Shown: piece by piece, positions 11,079 to 20,956 of the stretch
Position numbering within the stretch: the stretch's first letter is position 1
Layout: each line of letters starts with the position of its first letter
Assembly (NCBI GenBank): GCA_039621445.1
Contig: CP154955.1
Coordinates: forward strand, 26,926,029 to 26,990,028
Direction: 5' to 3'
DNA from: Euglena gracilis
Lineage: Eukaryota; Euglenida; Euglenophyceae; Euglenales
DNA: 64,000 nucleotides
The notes under the pieces: generated by a model
Told to the model about the DNA's origin: nothing
The model's input: the letters and a program-made list of their open reading frames with translations, nothing else
The model's database searches: none
Made by a program: the position numbers and the translations under genes

Positions 11079-11790
11079 AAATGCTGGACCTTTTCTGTGG
11101 TACCAAGTCGGTGGGCCAAGCATACGAAAAAATGGGGTTTCAGGTGGTGACAGTGGACATGGACCCCAAGTGGCAGGCAGATTTTCAGGTGGATGTCTTG
11201 AAATGGGACTACCAAAAAGTTTTGAAACCTGGGGAATTCCACACGGTGGTCTGTGGGGTTCCCTGTACAGAATTCAGCCTGGCACTCACAACCAGACCAA
11301 GACAACTGGAGAAGGGGGACGCATTGGCCAAAAAGGCCCTGGAGATCGTGAAATTTCTGCGCCCGCAGGCCGGAAAACCCCAGACATGGGTACCTCAGAC
11401 ACAGGGAGTACATGAAACCATATCCATTTGGGGATGTGGATTATTGTCAATACTCCGACTGGAGGTACAAAAAGCCAACGCGAATCTGGGGAAGCCCAGA
11501 TATTCTGCAAGTGCGGGGAAGGCTGTGTGATGGGAGAACATGTCCCAACCTAATCCCAGGGCAGAAGGGTCGCCGGGTGAAGATCTCCAACACGACGAGT
11601 ATTTCCAGAAACAAAAAGTATCGAATCCCAGAAAAACTGATCCAATATTTGGCTGGTTGGATGGATGAAGAAATCACACAGGAGCCTGCGGCACAGCCAA
11701 AAATCTCACGGAGACACCATGAAAACGTTCACCTGCCAAAACGGTTGCTTGGGCCAGCATCGGAACGGCTGTTGGGACAGGTGGTGAAAC
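11079..11790 (+). pseudogene. pol: C5-cytosine DNA methyltransferase domain of family A pol, with small internal lesion
   Basis: The domain starts at MLDLFCGTKSVGQAYEKMGF (motif I, SAM binding, from 11081), then VTVDMDPKWQADF (motif II). CGVPCTEFS at 11252-11278 holds the motif IV catalytic cysteine. At ~11370 the frame changes: ENPRHG at 11373-11390 (motif VI, ENV-type) and DYCQYSDWRYKKPTRIW at 11439-11489 (motif VIII-like) are read in the next frame, open to 11894. A short tract expected between RPQA and ENP appears lost. This is the compact C5-MTase type seen in phages and in some eukaryotic retroelements; no separate target-recognition domain is evident. It follows the Dam-like domain and precedes the protease. 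Retained motifs argue for past selection; this copy itself is broken. Confidence 0.8.
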
Positions 11791-12499
11791 GGGGGAAGTC
11801 CAAACAACTTTTGATTGGCATTCGTGCGGTCTGCCCGAACGGTGAAACGGTGGACCTCAAGGCCCTCGTGGACACAGGGACCAAACCAACCTGATCAGAA
11901 AAGACCATCTACCCCCAGGAGCCTTCACGGTGTCAAACCAGCCCTTGGCCCTCGTCACTGCCGACGGCACACGGATGGGGGGAGGGTTGCATGAAACGAC
12001 ACTAACACTGAAATTCACGGCCCAGATTTTCAACCAAGGCAACGCAAGGGAATGGACAACCACGGGGACCTTCCACGACGCGGCAATCCAGGTGGATGCC
12101 GTTTTGGGGTATCCCTGGATGGAGCAACACCACTCAGGCGTTTTTCCACAGCTACATTCACTGGACCTGATAGGGGAACCATTGCACCTGCTGACAAGTT
12201 GGAAAGGGGTAAGAGAACGGGAACAGGGTGACAGAAAAATTTTGAAGAAAATCAGCAAGGTGCGGGCCATGAACCTGCAGGTGCCTGCAGAAGCAGGTGA
12301 AACGGAAAAATTTTTGTTTGAAGACGAAACAGTTTTGGAAAATCTGGCCCAGCATCTGGAAACCAGAAAACGCAAAGCACCACAGGGGGTCCAGGGGGTG
12401 ATAGTCGTGCCTGAAGGGCTGGCTGTGGAGGGAGGCAGGGTGACAGATTTGGTCGCAAAGCTGCGTAAAGACTACGAAGGAGTGGTGTTGAGGGACAAG
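11791..12499 (+). pseudogene. pol: Family A retropepsin-type aspartic protease and linker to RT
   Basis: The active-site loop ALVDTGT (DTG at 11871-11879) sits in the frame continuing from the methyltransferase C-terminus. A one-base shift at ~11881-11886 then moves the chain to the frame open at 11897-12544, which starts NLIRKDHLPP and runs through LALVTADGTRMGGGL to the second conserved block VLGYPWM (~12097). These are the expected positions of a retroviral-type protease. The rest (12180-12499) is a charged linker ending LRKDYEGVVLRDKLPP, the usual lead-in to RT in this class. At 12500 it is cut by the inverted arm, which starts with family B gag sequence on the other strand. Confidence 0.75.
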
Positions 12500-12925
12500 T
12501 TGCCTCCTTGCAACAATAAAGGCGTTTCGCCTTGTGACAATTGATGCAATGCGTCGTCTTGTTGCTTGGGGGGTCGGGAATTGGAACCTATTTCGTTCGA
12601 ACCGTTCCAATCCCCGCAATCCTCATCAAGATTGGTCAATGAACTCATCAACAAGTCATCATCAAATTTCTTGTTGGGGGTTGTGCTCTGCATCTTTTGA
12701 GATGGGTAAAAAGGCAAAAACCAAAAAGTTCACACGAATAAGCAGTGAAACAGGGACCAGAAAGGTTGTATCGGCGAATACAAAACAGAGCCTTCTGAGA
12801 CCTGTATCCTTGCTTAAAGGTTGGCTAGGGGCCAGTAACAGTATTTTCACCGTGTTTCACGGCTCAGTAAGATCCTCACCACCGGTCAACCACAGAGTTT
12901 CCCTGTGTGGAACGTCTGTGTAGGA
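12500..12925 (-). pseudogene. gag: Start of family B gag plus leader (left-arm copy)
   Basis: Mirror image of 24557-24991. On the minus strand the family B gag ATG is at 12693 (product begins MQSTTPNKKFDDDLLMSSL), after a leader that includes the CCGTGAAACACGG hairpin (near 12860). Only about the first 60 codons remain before the arm ends in family A protease linker sequence. It carries no independent information beyond the right-arm copy. Confidence 0.8.
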
Positions 12926-13304
12926 TAGGTGCCTAAGTGTGGCTGCCACCAGTCTTGTTACGTCTTCCCTGGTTGCGTCTGGGATCCCAGGTACATTTGT
13001 CAGCCCCTTCAATGTCAGGGTGGGCCTGTCTCGGTTCCTCCTGTCTTGTTCACGAAAGCAGTTTCTGCACATCATTTAAGGCATCCGTTCAGCGACCAAT
13101 GTGTATGCACCGTCTGTGGGGGTGTTCCAACCGACTGTAGAGCAGTTTGAGGCGTGCTTCAAACTACCTCTTGGAGCGGGATAACCCCCTTTGCTGTTCC
13201 GATTGTTCCAGGTCCGTGGGGTTTCCCTGTCCCCGCGTAGGATCGATTACCCTGCCCAGTTTAATTTCAATTTCCCGCGCGGCCTTTGTTAAAAATTGTT
13301 TCAT
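12926..13304 (-). pseudogene. gag: Deleted family A gag (N-terminus joined to late capsid), left-arm copy
   Basis: Read on the minus strand, the ATG at 13304 begins the usual gag N-terminus (MKQFLTKAAREIE). After about 45 codons (near 13167) the sequence jumps to the FEACFKL... segment that lies at about 9203 in copy 3, a deletion of ~3 kb. It then runs to the start of the nucleocapsid region before changing to family B sequence at about 12925. The same deletion is present at 24198-24556. Confidence 0.75.
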
Positions 13305-13836
13305 TTTCTTTGGTTATAACTTTTCCCTTCTCGGGGTTGTTGTGGGGTGGGTCCTTGGGGGGGGTCACAAATCGGGTATAAAACACCTGTCGGTCTTGAT
13401 CAAAGCACTGAAATGCCTTCACGTCGAGGTCAGATCGCTGATCGCTGGATTGAGTGAAGCAGTCTTCGATGCCGGCGAACTGGGGAACTTAGGTGCACTT
13501 GCAGCAACAACTCCTGATTCAAACTTCACTTCTGACCACAATACTTGAACAGATAATCAACGTCCACTCCCAATGAAATCTTGACAAACTTTAATTGACT
13601 TGAAACTTGGACCAGATATGCCAATGCAAATGGATAATCAGATTGAGTACAGAGTGGTGACAGAGTAGTGACAGAGCCCTGTGGAACAGGTTGTAAAATC
13701 GTGGTTAAAATCTGGTCAGAGGTTAAAATTCAGCTAGGAGGGGATTATCCTAATTGTTTCATCATTGAAACTGTAGGCCCCTGGTTGGGTCAAGTCACCT
13801 GGTTAGTTCTCAGGCACTCAGCACCCCTGACTCACA
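13305..13836 (-). repeat. Family A LTR plus leader, minus strand, left arm
   Basis: On the minus strand it begins TGTGAGTCAGG at 13836 directly after a polypurine tract and ends at the gag ATG at 13304. The triple CTCTGT motif and the TTTGCATTGGCATATC block are kept. A G-run at 13360-13367 is one base shorter than its partner in the right arm. Confidence 0.8.
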
Positions 13837-15765
13837 CTCCCCTTCCCAAGGAGTTGTTTACAACTCTTTTCGACTCACTTAGGAAGACGTGCGGAGTGCG
13901 TTTGTTGTAAGGGGGCTGGCCGTTTATGTTTTTGGTCACAGGCTGGTCAAACATTCCCTCGGGGGGGTGGCTGGCCTGGTTTTTTTTTTCAGGTGGCTGT
14001 CCTCTCCAGGTCCCTTGTCGTGTGGGGGGGGGGGGCAGGCGCCAGGCGCCGATCCCAGCACCCGCCTCTTTTTTTTTTAAAAAGGGGGCAGCTCCCGTTC
14101 GGAGGTTCCGCCTCCGCCTGCCCAGCGGTCAGTCGCCAGACAGGGGCAAATTTTTACAAAATTCAAGCGAATGCTGAGTCAGAGTCTCGGTTAAAATGAG
14201 GCCGGGGCAGGGTCCGGTTTTTTTTCTTTTTCAGGGGGGGTCAGGTGGCTGGTTCCCCCACGTTTGGACCACGGGGTGGGGGGGCAGGCATCCAGCACCA
14301 CAACCAAAACTTATTTGTCTGTTTTTTTGTGGGGGGGGGGCAGTTGGCTGGGCCACAGTTTTTTTTTTCTGCCTCGGTGGCACACCCCTCCCAGGTCCAG
14401 GTCCTGAAGGGGGGGGGCAGGCAAACGCTGCCCACCTCAGCCAAAAAGTCGTTTTGAATTCTTTTTTACACTCGCTGTGGTGTATCCTGGCACCCCGGAT
14501 CTGTCAGGCGTGGGGGGGGGTGGCAGCAGGCTCCTTAATGCCCCTCTTCCGCTCCACCCCCTCTCTTTCGTCAAACGTCCGTGTAGTTAAAAATGCACAA
14601 ATTAAGCGGAGGGCTGGGTTTCAGTTGGGCCCTCGCGCTCTGGGTCAGACCAGGTGTGGCCAACCCAGGTTCTGGTTCCTTTTTCTTTTTTTCTTTCTTT
14701 GCAGGTCCGGGGCTGCCCCCTCCCTCTAGGCCCTTCGTAGCCGGGGGGGGGGGGCAGGCGTTAAGCGCTGCCCACGGTCTGTTTTGGGGAGGGGGCAGTT
14801 GGCTGGGCCCCCAATCTTTTCCTTTCTTCTCGTTTTTTGTTTTTCTTTTCTTTTTGCTTTTTTTTGGGTGCGGTGGCTTGCCCCCCCCCCCCCAGGTCCC
14901 TTGTCGGGGGGGGGAACGGCTGGCGCCAAGCGCCGCTCCCCTTTTTTTTTTAATAAAAAATCTCTGCTTCAACCTTAGGCTGCCCGTGGGGGGAACCCAG
15001 GTCCTAGCTGAGGGAGGGGGGGGCACCCTGGGTTCAGTGTGGGGGGAGCACCCCAGGTTCGGCGTGGGGGGGGGGGGCGCTCCAGGTTCAGTGTGGGACA
15101 GCTTCCCTTCCCACTGTGGTTGAAGAAACGGTCTGAGAGCTCTGGACAGGTAAAGGGGGGGGCTGCGAGGGGGCGGCCCGAACCAATATGGGGGTGGGGG
15201 GGAAGGGAGCCTCCAGGGGGGAGCTATCCCCAGAGGTCCCGGAGGTACCAGGGGGTGGGGCGTCGCCGGGGCAAGTCGTTGTCGGAGGAGGAGGGGAGGT
15301 CGGCGACGCCGGGGGGGACGGGCTCCGCTCCGGAGTCCCGAGGTAGAGAGGGGGGCTGAGGGAGCGGGGGCTGCGTGGGCTGCTGCAAGCAGAGCGCCCG
15401 CGCTCCCTCCGGGGGGGTGGTGTCGTTGTTGAGGGGGGGCTGGGGTGGTATTGGGGTGGGTGTGTGTATGGCTGGGGGTGGGGGGCAGCTTGTAGGCTGG
15501 GTAGGGGTGGGTGTGGGCGTTCTCCTGCAGGTGGCGGGGGGGAGCTCGGCCTCGAGGGCCTTGCGTAGGGGTGGGGGTAGAATGGTGTGGATGATGAAGT
15601 CGGGGGTTGGGGGTGACTGGTATGGGGGAGGGGGTGGGCGACGAAGAGGTTGAGGTTGAAAGTAGGGGTGGTGATGTTGGGGTTGTTGGTGTAGGTGTTG
15701 GCGTTGTGGACGTCGATGCCGGGGCATCTGTGAGGAAATGTGGGGATGATGAAGACAAGGAACCT
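13837..15765 (-). other. Polypurine tract, low-complexity 3' region and Pro/Thr-rich tail, left-arm copy
   Basis: On the minus strand, upstream of the LTR, lie GGGAAGGGGAG (13837-13848, polypurine tract), then about 1.2 kb of C-runs, A-runs and C-rich repeats (G-runs on the plus strand, for example at 14024-14035, 14331-14340 and 15067-15077). Beyond that is the Pro/Thr/Ser/His-rich tail that follows the chromodomain (minus-strand frame 14571-15758 open for 395 codons). Openness here reflects C-rich composition, so a protein is doubtful past about 15100. Confidence 0.6.
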
Positions 15766-15975
15766 TGTCACTTCATCAGTTCCAACAATTCCTTGACGTC
15801 CAAATCCACCCAGTTCTCCACACAATAGGCAACCACGTCCTTGTTGATTCTGAAGAAGAAATTCCCCAGTGGTTCCCATTGGTACTCTTATGCCCCAAAT
15901 CCTTTCCACCGCACCAAAAATTCCGTCTTCCCGTTTTCATGTCGGTGGTTGAGCACCCTTTACACCTCCCACTCG
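15766..15975 (-). pseudogene. pol: Chromodomain, left-arm copy
   Basis: On the minus strand the segment reads RVLNHRHENGKTEFLVRWKG, then a WEPLENF block, the chromodomain signature. In-frame TAA codons occur at the same two places as in the right arm (before RVLNHR and after WKGFG). Chromodomains bind methylated histone tails and can direct integration to heterochromatin; that is family knowledge, not shown here. Confidence 0.75.
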
Positions 15976-17188
15976 TCGGGTCCAACCTCCAGTTCTTGTG
16001 CTTTCCCACACCAAAAGTACAAAGGCACGGGGGTGGTCGAGTAAAGGTCTTCCACCTGTGGTTTCAGTTTGGAACGGTGGGCTGGTTGTCGCTTCCACGG
16101 CTGAAGCTCCACCACATAGGAGTGGTCTCCCACTCTTTCCAAAACCACCGCTGGCCCTTTCCACCTGGGTTCAAACTTGTCGGTTCCAGGCTGTCGTTCT
16201 GGTTGGTACCAAACCTTGGAACCAATCTGAAGGGCTGGGGGTTTACGTCGTTTCTGGTTCACAGCCTCTTTCCGAGCCTCCAGTTTTTCATTGAGCGTTT
16301 GGGCCAACCACCTGTCTTGTTCCTTCATTCGCTTGAGGAATTCGGTTACACCTTCAGCCTCCCGCTGTGGTTTGTGTGTGCAATCCCACACAACGGTCGG
16401 TGTCGCCCAAAAACAATTTCATAAGGGGACAATCCAGCCTCACCCGGCACGTCGTGAATGGCTCTCAGGGCCCGTGGGAGGAGTTCCACCCACAAGACAC
16501 CGTTTTCTGCAGCCAGTTTTGCAAGTTTCCGCATTACCTGCTGCCCGGCTACCTCTCCCCTTCCGTTCGCCTGATGGTGGTAAGCCTGTCCATAGGCAAC
16601 CCTTACACCGTATGCCGCGCACAGAGTTTTCCACCAGGCTGCTATGAACTGTGGACCCCTGTCGGAACTCACCATCGAGGGGATTCCGAACAGATCCCAC
16701 TGTCGAAACATTTCCTTGGCCACCTTTTCAGCTGTGAGACGTTTGTTAAGATGGGGGGTAGCAACCATCCACCCACTCAATCGGTCCACACAAAGTGCCA
16801 AAGTGTCGTACAGTTTCCCTTCAAAAGTGGTTTCCGGTAGTGCAAAGAGGTCGACCGCCACGCTTTCCATCAGGTGGGGCGGGACCGGTGTTGGTTGTAT
16901 CGGACACTTGAAAGGTTGATGGTCCGGCTCAGTGAACTGACACGTTTCACACATCCCCATCATTTTGCTGGTCAGTTTTTTTGCGTGTTGGTGGTCAGCG
17001 AAAAGAAACCACCGATCCCACAGCCGTTCAGCCCCTGGGTGTCCCGCCGCTTCGTGGTGTTCCCTGACGACCCTCCCCATGACATCCCTTGGTACACACA
17101 AGAGTCTGTGTTTGAAGAGCCTTCCGTTTTCAAATCGGAAGCCCTCAGGCCATTCTTTGAACCCAGAATCCTCCAACCCTTTGAGCAC
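15960..17188 (-). pseudogene. pol: Family A integrase, left-arm copy (most complete catalytic core)
   Basis: The frame 17188 to 16346 (minus) holds the HHCC zinc finger (HHEAAGH ... CETCQ) and all three catalytic acids: D in VAVDLFALPE, D in SSDRGPQF and E in HHQANGRGEVAGQQV. The right-arm copy is broken around the third acid, so this arm is the better witness of the domain. Two extra bases near 16380 (GCACACACAAACC against GCACACAAACC) shift the C-terminal part, which continues in the frame 16391-15960 with LQIGSKVWYQPE and the GPAVVLERVGDHSYVVEL module typical of the GPY/F type. Confidence 0.8.
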
Positions 17189-17660
17189 AGGGCCCCACTT
17201 GGGGCAGCCGCTGTACCCGCTCCTCCAGTCCCTCGTCCATCACCGACTGCGACCCTGTCGGTGGAAGCTCCGGGGCGTGCACTCCCCTTGATGGAGGTCC
17301 CACAGGCAGGCTCGACGAAGATGAGGGACGCTGCGCGTCCTCGAGTCCGTTCTCCCCTGGACTTGCTGTTTTTGGAGGGTCCACAGGGTCCTCTTCCAAG
17401 GTTGTTCGCCTAGGGGGGTCTTCCTCTGTGGCTGTCCTCTTGGCCATTTCTTTTTCTGGGGTTCCCTTTTCTTGTGTGCCTTCGGTGTCCCTGTCCTTCG
17501 GTTTTGAAGTTTTTGACGTTTTTTCTGGGGGGGGTCTCCTTCCCTGGTGTGACTTTACTCGTTGTGGCCGAATCCTCACCAGTCTTGGCCCCTCCCCTTG
17601 TTCTGACGCCCACAAAGGAGGTTGGGTGTCCCAAATTTTTCTGTGCCCGCAGCAATTCCT
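17189..17660 (-). pseudogene. pol: Charged linker between RNase H and integrase, left-arm copy
   Basis: Lys/Glu/Pro/Ser-rich with no recognised fold. It corresponds to 19830-20300 in the right arm. Two overlapping frames (17615-17145 and 17673-17410, minus strand) share it, showing that a one-base shift occurred in the region rich in repeated G or C. Confidence 0.5.
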
Positions 17661-18449
17661 TCATTGAAACCACTGAGCAGCCCCTTTCTTCCTCTTCATT
17701 TCCTGATCGATTATTTCTTGCATGAGGCGGTCATCCTCCTCACTGCCGTGCACACTGACGTCGGCAAACGCCTGTGAGGCGGGATAGGCCCACTTGCTCA
17801 AGGCGTCAGCCACCACGTTGTCCTTCCCAGGTACGTAGGCTACCGTGATATCAAATTTTGAAAGGAGTTCGTGCCATCTGGCCCTACGTCCCGACAACCC
17901 TGTGGCTGTGTACAGGTTTTCTGTGGCCCAGGACTCGATTGCCTTGTGATCGGTCAGGACCAGCACCGGATGCATACCGATCCATGAGGCCCATTTCTGA
18001 AGGGCCAGGATCACCGCGTATGTCTCCTTGTCTCGTGGTGTCCAAGTCCTGACCTGTCCCGGTGCCAATTTCCGTGAACAAAATGCCACTGGGGCAGTTT
18101 TCTTGGTCTGTGCCGTTGTGGCGTCCGGTTTCCCCAATCCATCCTCCACAAATTGCTCCAAGGCAGCCCCCACAGCCCTGCCACTGGCATCCACTCGGAG
18201 GATGAATGGCTTGTCGGGGTTGACCGTTTACAGTTTGAGGCTGCCCAACAGTTTGTCCTTGATGGCCTGGAACGCCTTGCGTTCCTTCTCCCCGAAAAAC
18301 ACAGGCATCAGGATCCCCTTTTTTCCCAGTCCCTTTTTCACCTTGAGTTTTTCCATCAGGTCCGCTGCCAGCTCCGCGTATCCTGGGGTGTAGGAGGAGG
18401 AGTAGTTGGTGAATCCCAGGAATGCGCGGAGGGCTGTGATGGTTTTCGG
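17661..18449 (-). pseudogene. pol: Family A RNase H and RT thumb, left-arm copy
   Basis: On the minus strand the thumb segment (ITALRAFLGFTNYSSSYTP, from 18435) runs to a TAA at 18230-18228. RNase H follows in the same frame (open 18194-17661) with the acidic residues in RVDASGRAVGA, RDKETYAV, LVLTDHKAIESW and NVVADALSKW. All four catalytic positions are present. The TAA matches the one at 19266-19268, so it predates the palindrome. Confidence 0.8.
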
Positions 18450-18450
18450 A

Positions 18451-18961
18451 TGGGAGAAGTGACTGGTCCAGCCCCACGTTCGTGGTGGCCAAGAAAGGGG
18501 GAAAGTGGAGGGGGGTGGTGGATTTCAGGGCCCTGAATGAGGCCACGGTGACAGACGCACACCCCCTTCCCCGGATCGAAGACATCTTGGTCCAACAGGG
18601 TCAACGGGCAATGTACAGTGTGTTGGACCTAAAGGATGCTTTCCATCAGGTACCCATGAGAAAAGAATCCCGACCCTACACCTGCTGTAGTACACCAAGA
18701 GGAACGAAGCAGTGGAAAGTAGTGGTGATGGGGATGAAAAACGGAGTCCCAATTTTACAGAGGGTCATTGAATACAGCCTGGAGGAGGTCGCAGACATTG
18801 CCAACCCCTACGTAGATAACATCTTCGTAGGCACAGTTTGGCAGGGAACGGAAGAGGAAACAATCCTCCAGCATGACAAGGACATCCGCAGAGTCATGGA
18901 GGCACTCAATAAACAGCTGCTCGTAGCCGACATAAAAAAAAAGCAAGTTTTTTGTGCATGA
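18451..18961 (+). pseudogene. pol: Family A reverse transcriptase, palms and fingers
   Basis: This lies in the single-copy centre of the palindrome. The frame reads SDWSSPTFVVAKKGGKWRG, then VVDFRALNE, LPRIEDIL, YSVLDLKDAFHQV (first catalytic Asp in LDLKDAF) and NPYVDNIFVGT at 18803-18835. The usual YxDD box is YVDN (tac gta gat aac, 18809-18820): the second Asp is Asn, which should abolish or strongly reduce polymerase activity. The finger segment before SDWSS, normally about 60 residues, is missing at the arm junction (18450). An A-run at 18936-18944 shifts the frame, and the chain resumes as HEVEFCGHILGG. It is clearly RT but inactive. Confidence 0.85.
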
Positions 18962-19268
18962 AGTGGAATTCTGCGGACACATCTTGGGGGGAGGACAACG
19001 GAGACCAGCCCCAGGAAAACTGATGGCCCTGGAAAAGTGGGAAGAACCGAAAACCATCACAGCCCTCCGCGCATTCCTGGGATTCACCAACTACTCCTCC
19101 TCCTACACCCCAGGATACGCGGAGCTGGCAGCGGACCTGATGGAAAAACTCAAGGTGAAAAAGGGACTGGGAAAAAAGGGGATCCAGATGCCTGTGTTTT
19201 TCGGGGGGAAGGAACGCAAGGCGTTCCAGGCCATCAAGGACAAACTGTTGGGCAGCCTCAAACTGTAA
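18954..19268 (+). pseudogene. pol: Family A RT thumb/connection, right arm
   Basis: Open from the frame change in the A-run to a TAA at 19266-19268. It contains VEFCGHILGG, ITALRAFLGFTNYSSSYTP and a Lys-rich helix, matching the RT C-terminus of Ty3/gypsy (normally LGLxxYYRRFI). The palindrome right arm begins inside this segment at 19047. Confidence 0.8.
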
Positions 19269-20084
19269 ACGGTCAACCCCGACAAGCCATTCATCCTCCG
19301 AGTGGATGCCAGTGGCAGGGCTGTGGGGGCTGCCTTGGAGCAATTTGTGGAGGATGGATTGGGGAAACCGGACGCCACAGCGGCACAGACCAAGAAAACT
19401 GCCCCAGTGGCATTTTGTTCACGGAAATTGGCACCGGGACAGGTCAGGACTTGGACACCACGAGACAAGGAGACATACGCGGTGATCCTGGCCCTTCAGA
19501 AATGGGCCTCATGGATCGGTATGCATCCGGTGCTGGTCCTGACCGATCACAAGGCAATCGAGTCCTGGGCCACAGAAAACCTGTACACAGCCACAGGGTT
19601 GTCGGGACGTAGGGCCAGATGGCACGAACTCCTTTCAAAATTTGATATCACGGTAGCCTACGTACCTGGGAAGGACAACGTGGTGGCTGACGCCTTGAGC
19701 AAGTGGGCCTATCCCGCCTCACAGGCGTTTGCCGACGTCAGTGTGCACGGCAGTGAGGAGGATGACCGCCTCATGCAAGAAATAATCGATCAGGAAATGA
19801 AGGAGGAAAGGGGCTGCTCAGTGGTTTCAATGAAGGAATTGCTGCGGGCACAGAAAAATTTGGGACACCCAACCCTCTTTGTGGGCGTCAGAACAAGGGG
19901 AGGGGCCAAGACTGGTGAGGATTCGGCCACAACGAGTAAAGTCACACCAGGGAAGGAGACCCCCCCCAGAAAAAACGTCAAAAACTTCAAAACCGAAGGA
20001 CAGGGACACCGAAGGCACACAAGAAAAGGGAACCCCAGAAAAAGAAATGGCCAAGAGGACAGCCACAGAGGAAGACCCCCCTAG
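19269..20084 (+). pseudogene. pol: Family A RNase H and start of linker, right arm
   Basis: In the same frame as the thumb after a TAA, it reads NPDKPFILRVDASGRAVGAA, FCSRKLAPGQ, RDKETYAVILALQKW, VLVLTDHKAIESW and GKDNVVADALSKW. These carry the four acidic residues of a Ty3/gypsy RNase H that degrades RNA in RNA-DNA hybrids. After about residue 190 it becomes a charged linker and changes frame in a C-run near 19965-19971. Integrase follows. Confidence 0.85.
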
Positions 20085-20956
20085 GCGAACAACCTTGGAA
20101 GAGGACCCTGTGGACCCTCCAAAAACAGCAAGTCCAGGGGAGAACGGACTCGAGGACGCGCAGCGTCCCTCATCTTCGTCGAGCCTGCCTGTGGGACCTC
20201 CATCAAGGGGAGTGCACGCCCCGGAGCTTCCACCGACAGGGTCGCAGTCGGTGATGGACGAGGACTGGAGGAGCGGGTACAGCGGCTGCCCCAAGTGGGG
20301 CCCTGTGCTCAAAGGGTTGGAGGATTCTGGGTTCAAAGAATGGCCTGAGGGCTTCCGATTTGAAAACGGAAGGCTCTTCAAACACAGACTCTTGTGTGTA
20401 CCAAGGGATGTCATGGGGAGGGTCGTCAGGGAACACCACGAAGCGGCGGGACACCCAGGGGCTGAACGGCTGTGGGATCGGTGGTTTCTTTTCGCTGACC
20501 AAAAAAAAAAAAAAAAACTGACCAGCAAAATGATGGGGATGTGTGAAACGTGTCAGTTCACTGAGCCGGACCATCAACCTTTCAAGTGTCCGATACAACC
20601 AACACCGGTCCCGCCCCACCTGATGGACAGCGTGGCGGTCGACCTCTTTGCACTACCGGAAACCACTTTTGAAGGGAAACTGTACGACACTTTGGCACTT
20701 TGTGTGGACCGATTGAGTGGGTGGATGGTTGCTACCCCCCATCTTAACAAAGGTCTCACAGCTGAAAAGGTGGCCAAGGAAATGTTTCGACAGTGGGATC
20801 TGTTCGGAATCCCCTCGATGGTGAGTTCCGACAGGGGTCCACAGTTCATAGCAGCCTGGTGGAAAACTCTGTGCGGGGCATGGTGTAAGGGTTGCCTATG
20901 GACAGGCTTACCACCATCAGGCGAACGGAAGGGGAGAGGTAGCCGGGCAGCAGGTA
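20085..20956 (+). pseudogene. pol: Family A integrase core, right arm (broken before third catalytic acid)
   Basis: The frame open at 19879-21051 encodes linker, HHEAAGHPGAERLWDRW with CETCQ (HHCC), VAVDLFALPETTFEGK (first Asp), and SSDRGPQFIAAWWKTLC (second Asp). Between H and C, 20504-20517 is a pure A-run giving KKKKK where the left arm encodes HQHAKK. At 20874-20886 GCGGGGCATGGTG replaces GCGCGGCATACGGTG and shifts the frame, so the Glu-bearing YHHQANGRGE is read in the next frame from about 20905. Both changes look like late damage or assembly error. Confidence 0.8.

Larger units (their letters stand above)
12500..18449 (-). repeat. Left arm of ~5.95 kb palindrome (inverted copy of 19047-24991)
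   Basis: The sequence from TTGCCTCCTTGC (12500) to GGTTTTCGG (18449) is the reverse complement of 19047-24991, with scattered single-base and homopolymer differences. It holds, read on the minus strand, RT thumb, RNase H, integrase, chromodomain, Pro-rich tail, polypurine tract, LTR, a deleted gag and the start of family B gag. The centre (18450-19046) is single copy and continuous with the right arm, so this arm looks like a fold-back copy placed between protease and RT of family A. Confidence 0.9.

Noticed and set aside
10418-11790. Bacterial restriction-modification gene
   Set aside because: It is flanked by a CCHC nucleocapsid and a retropepsin in the same or adjoining frames and belongs to an LTR element.
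14571-15758. 395-codon minus-strand Pro-rich frame as an independent gene
   Set aside because: It is the left-arm copy of the region after the chromodomain; homopolymer-driven composition explains the open frame beyond ~15100.
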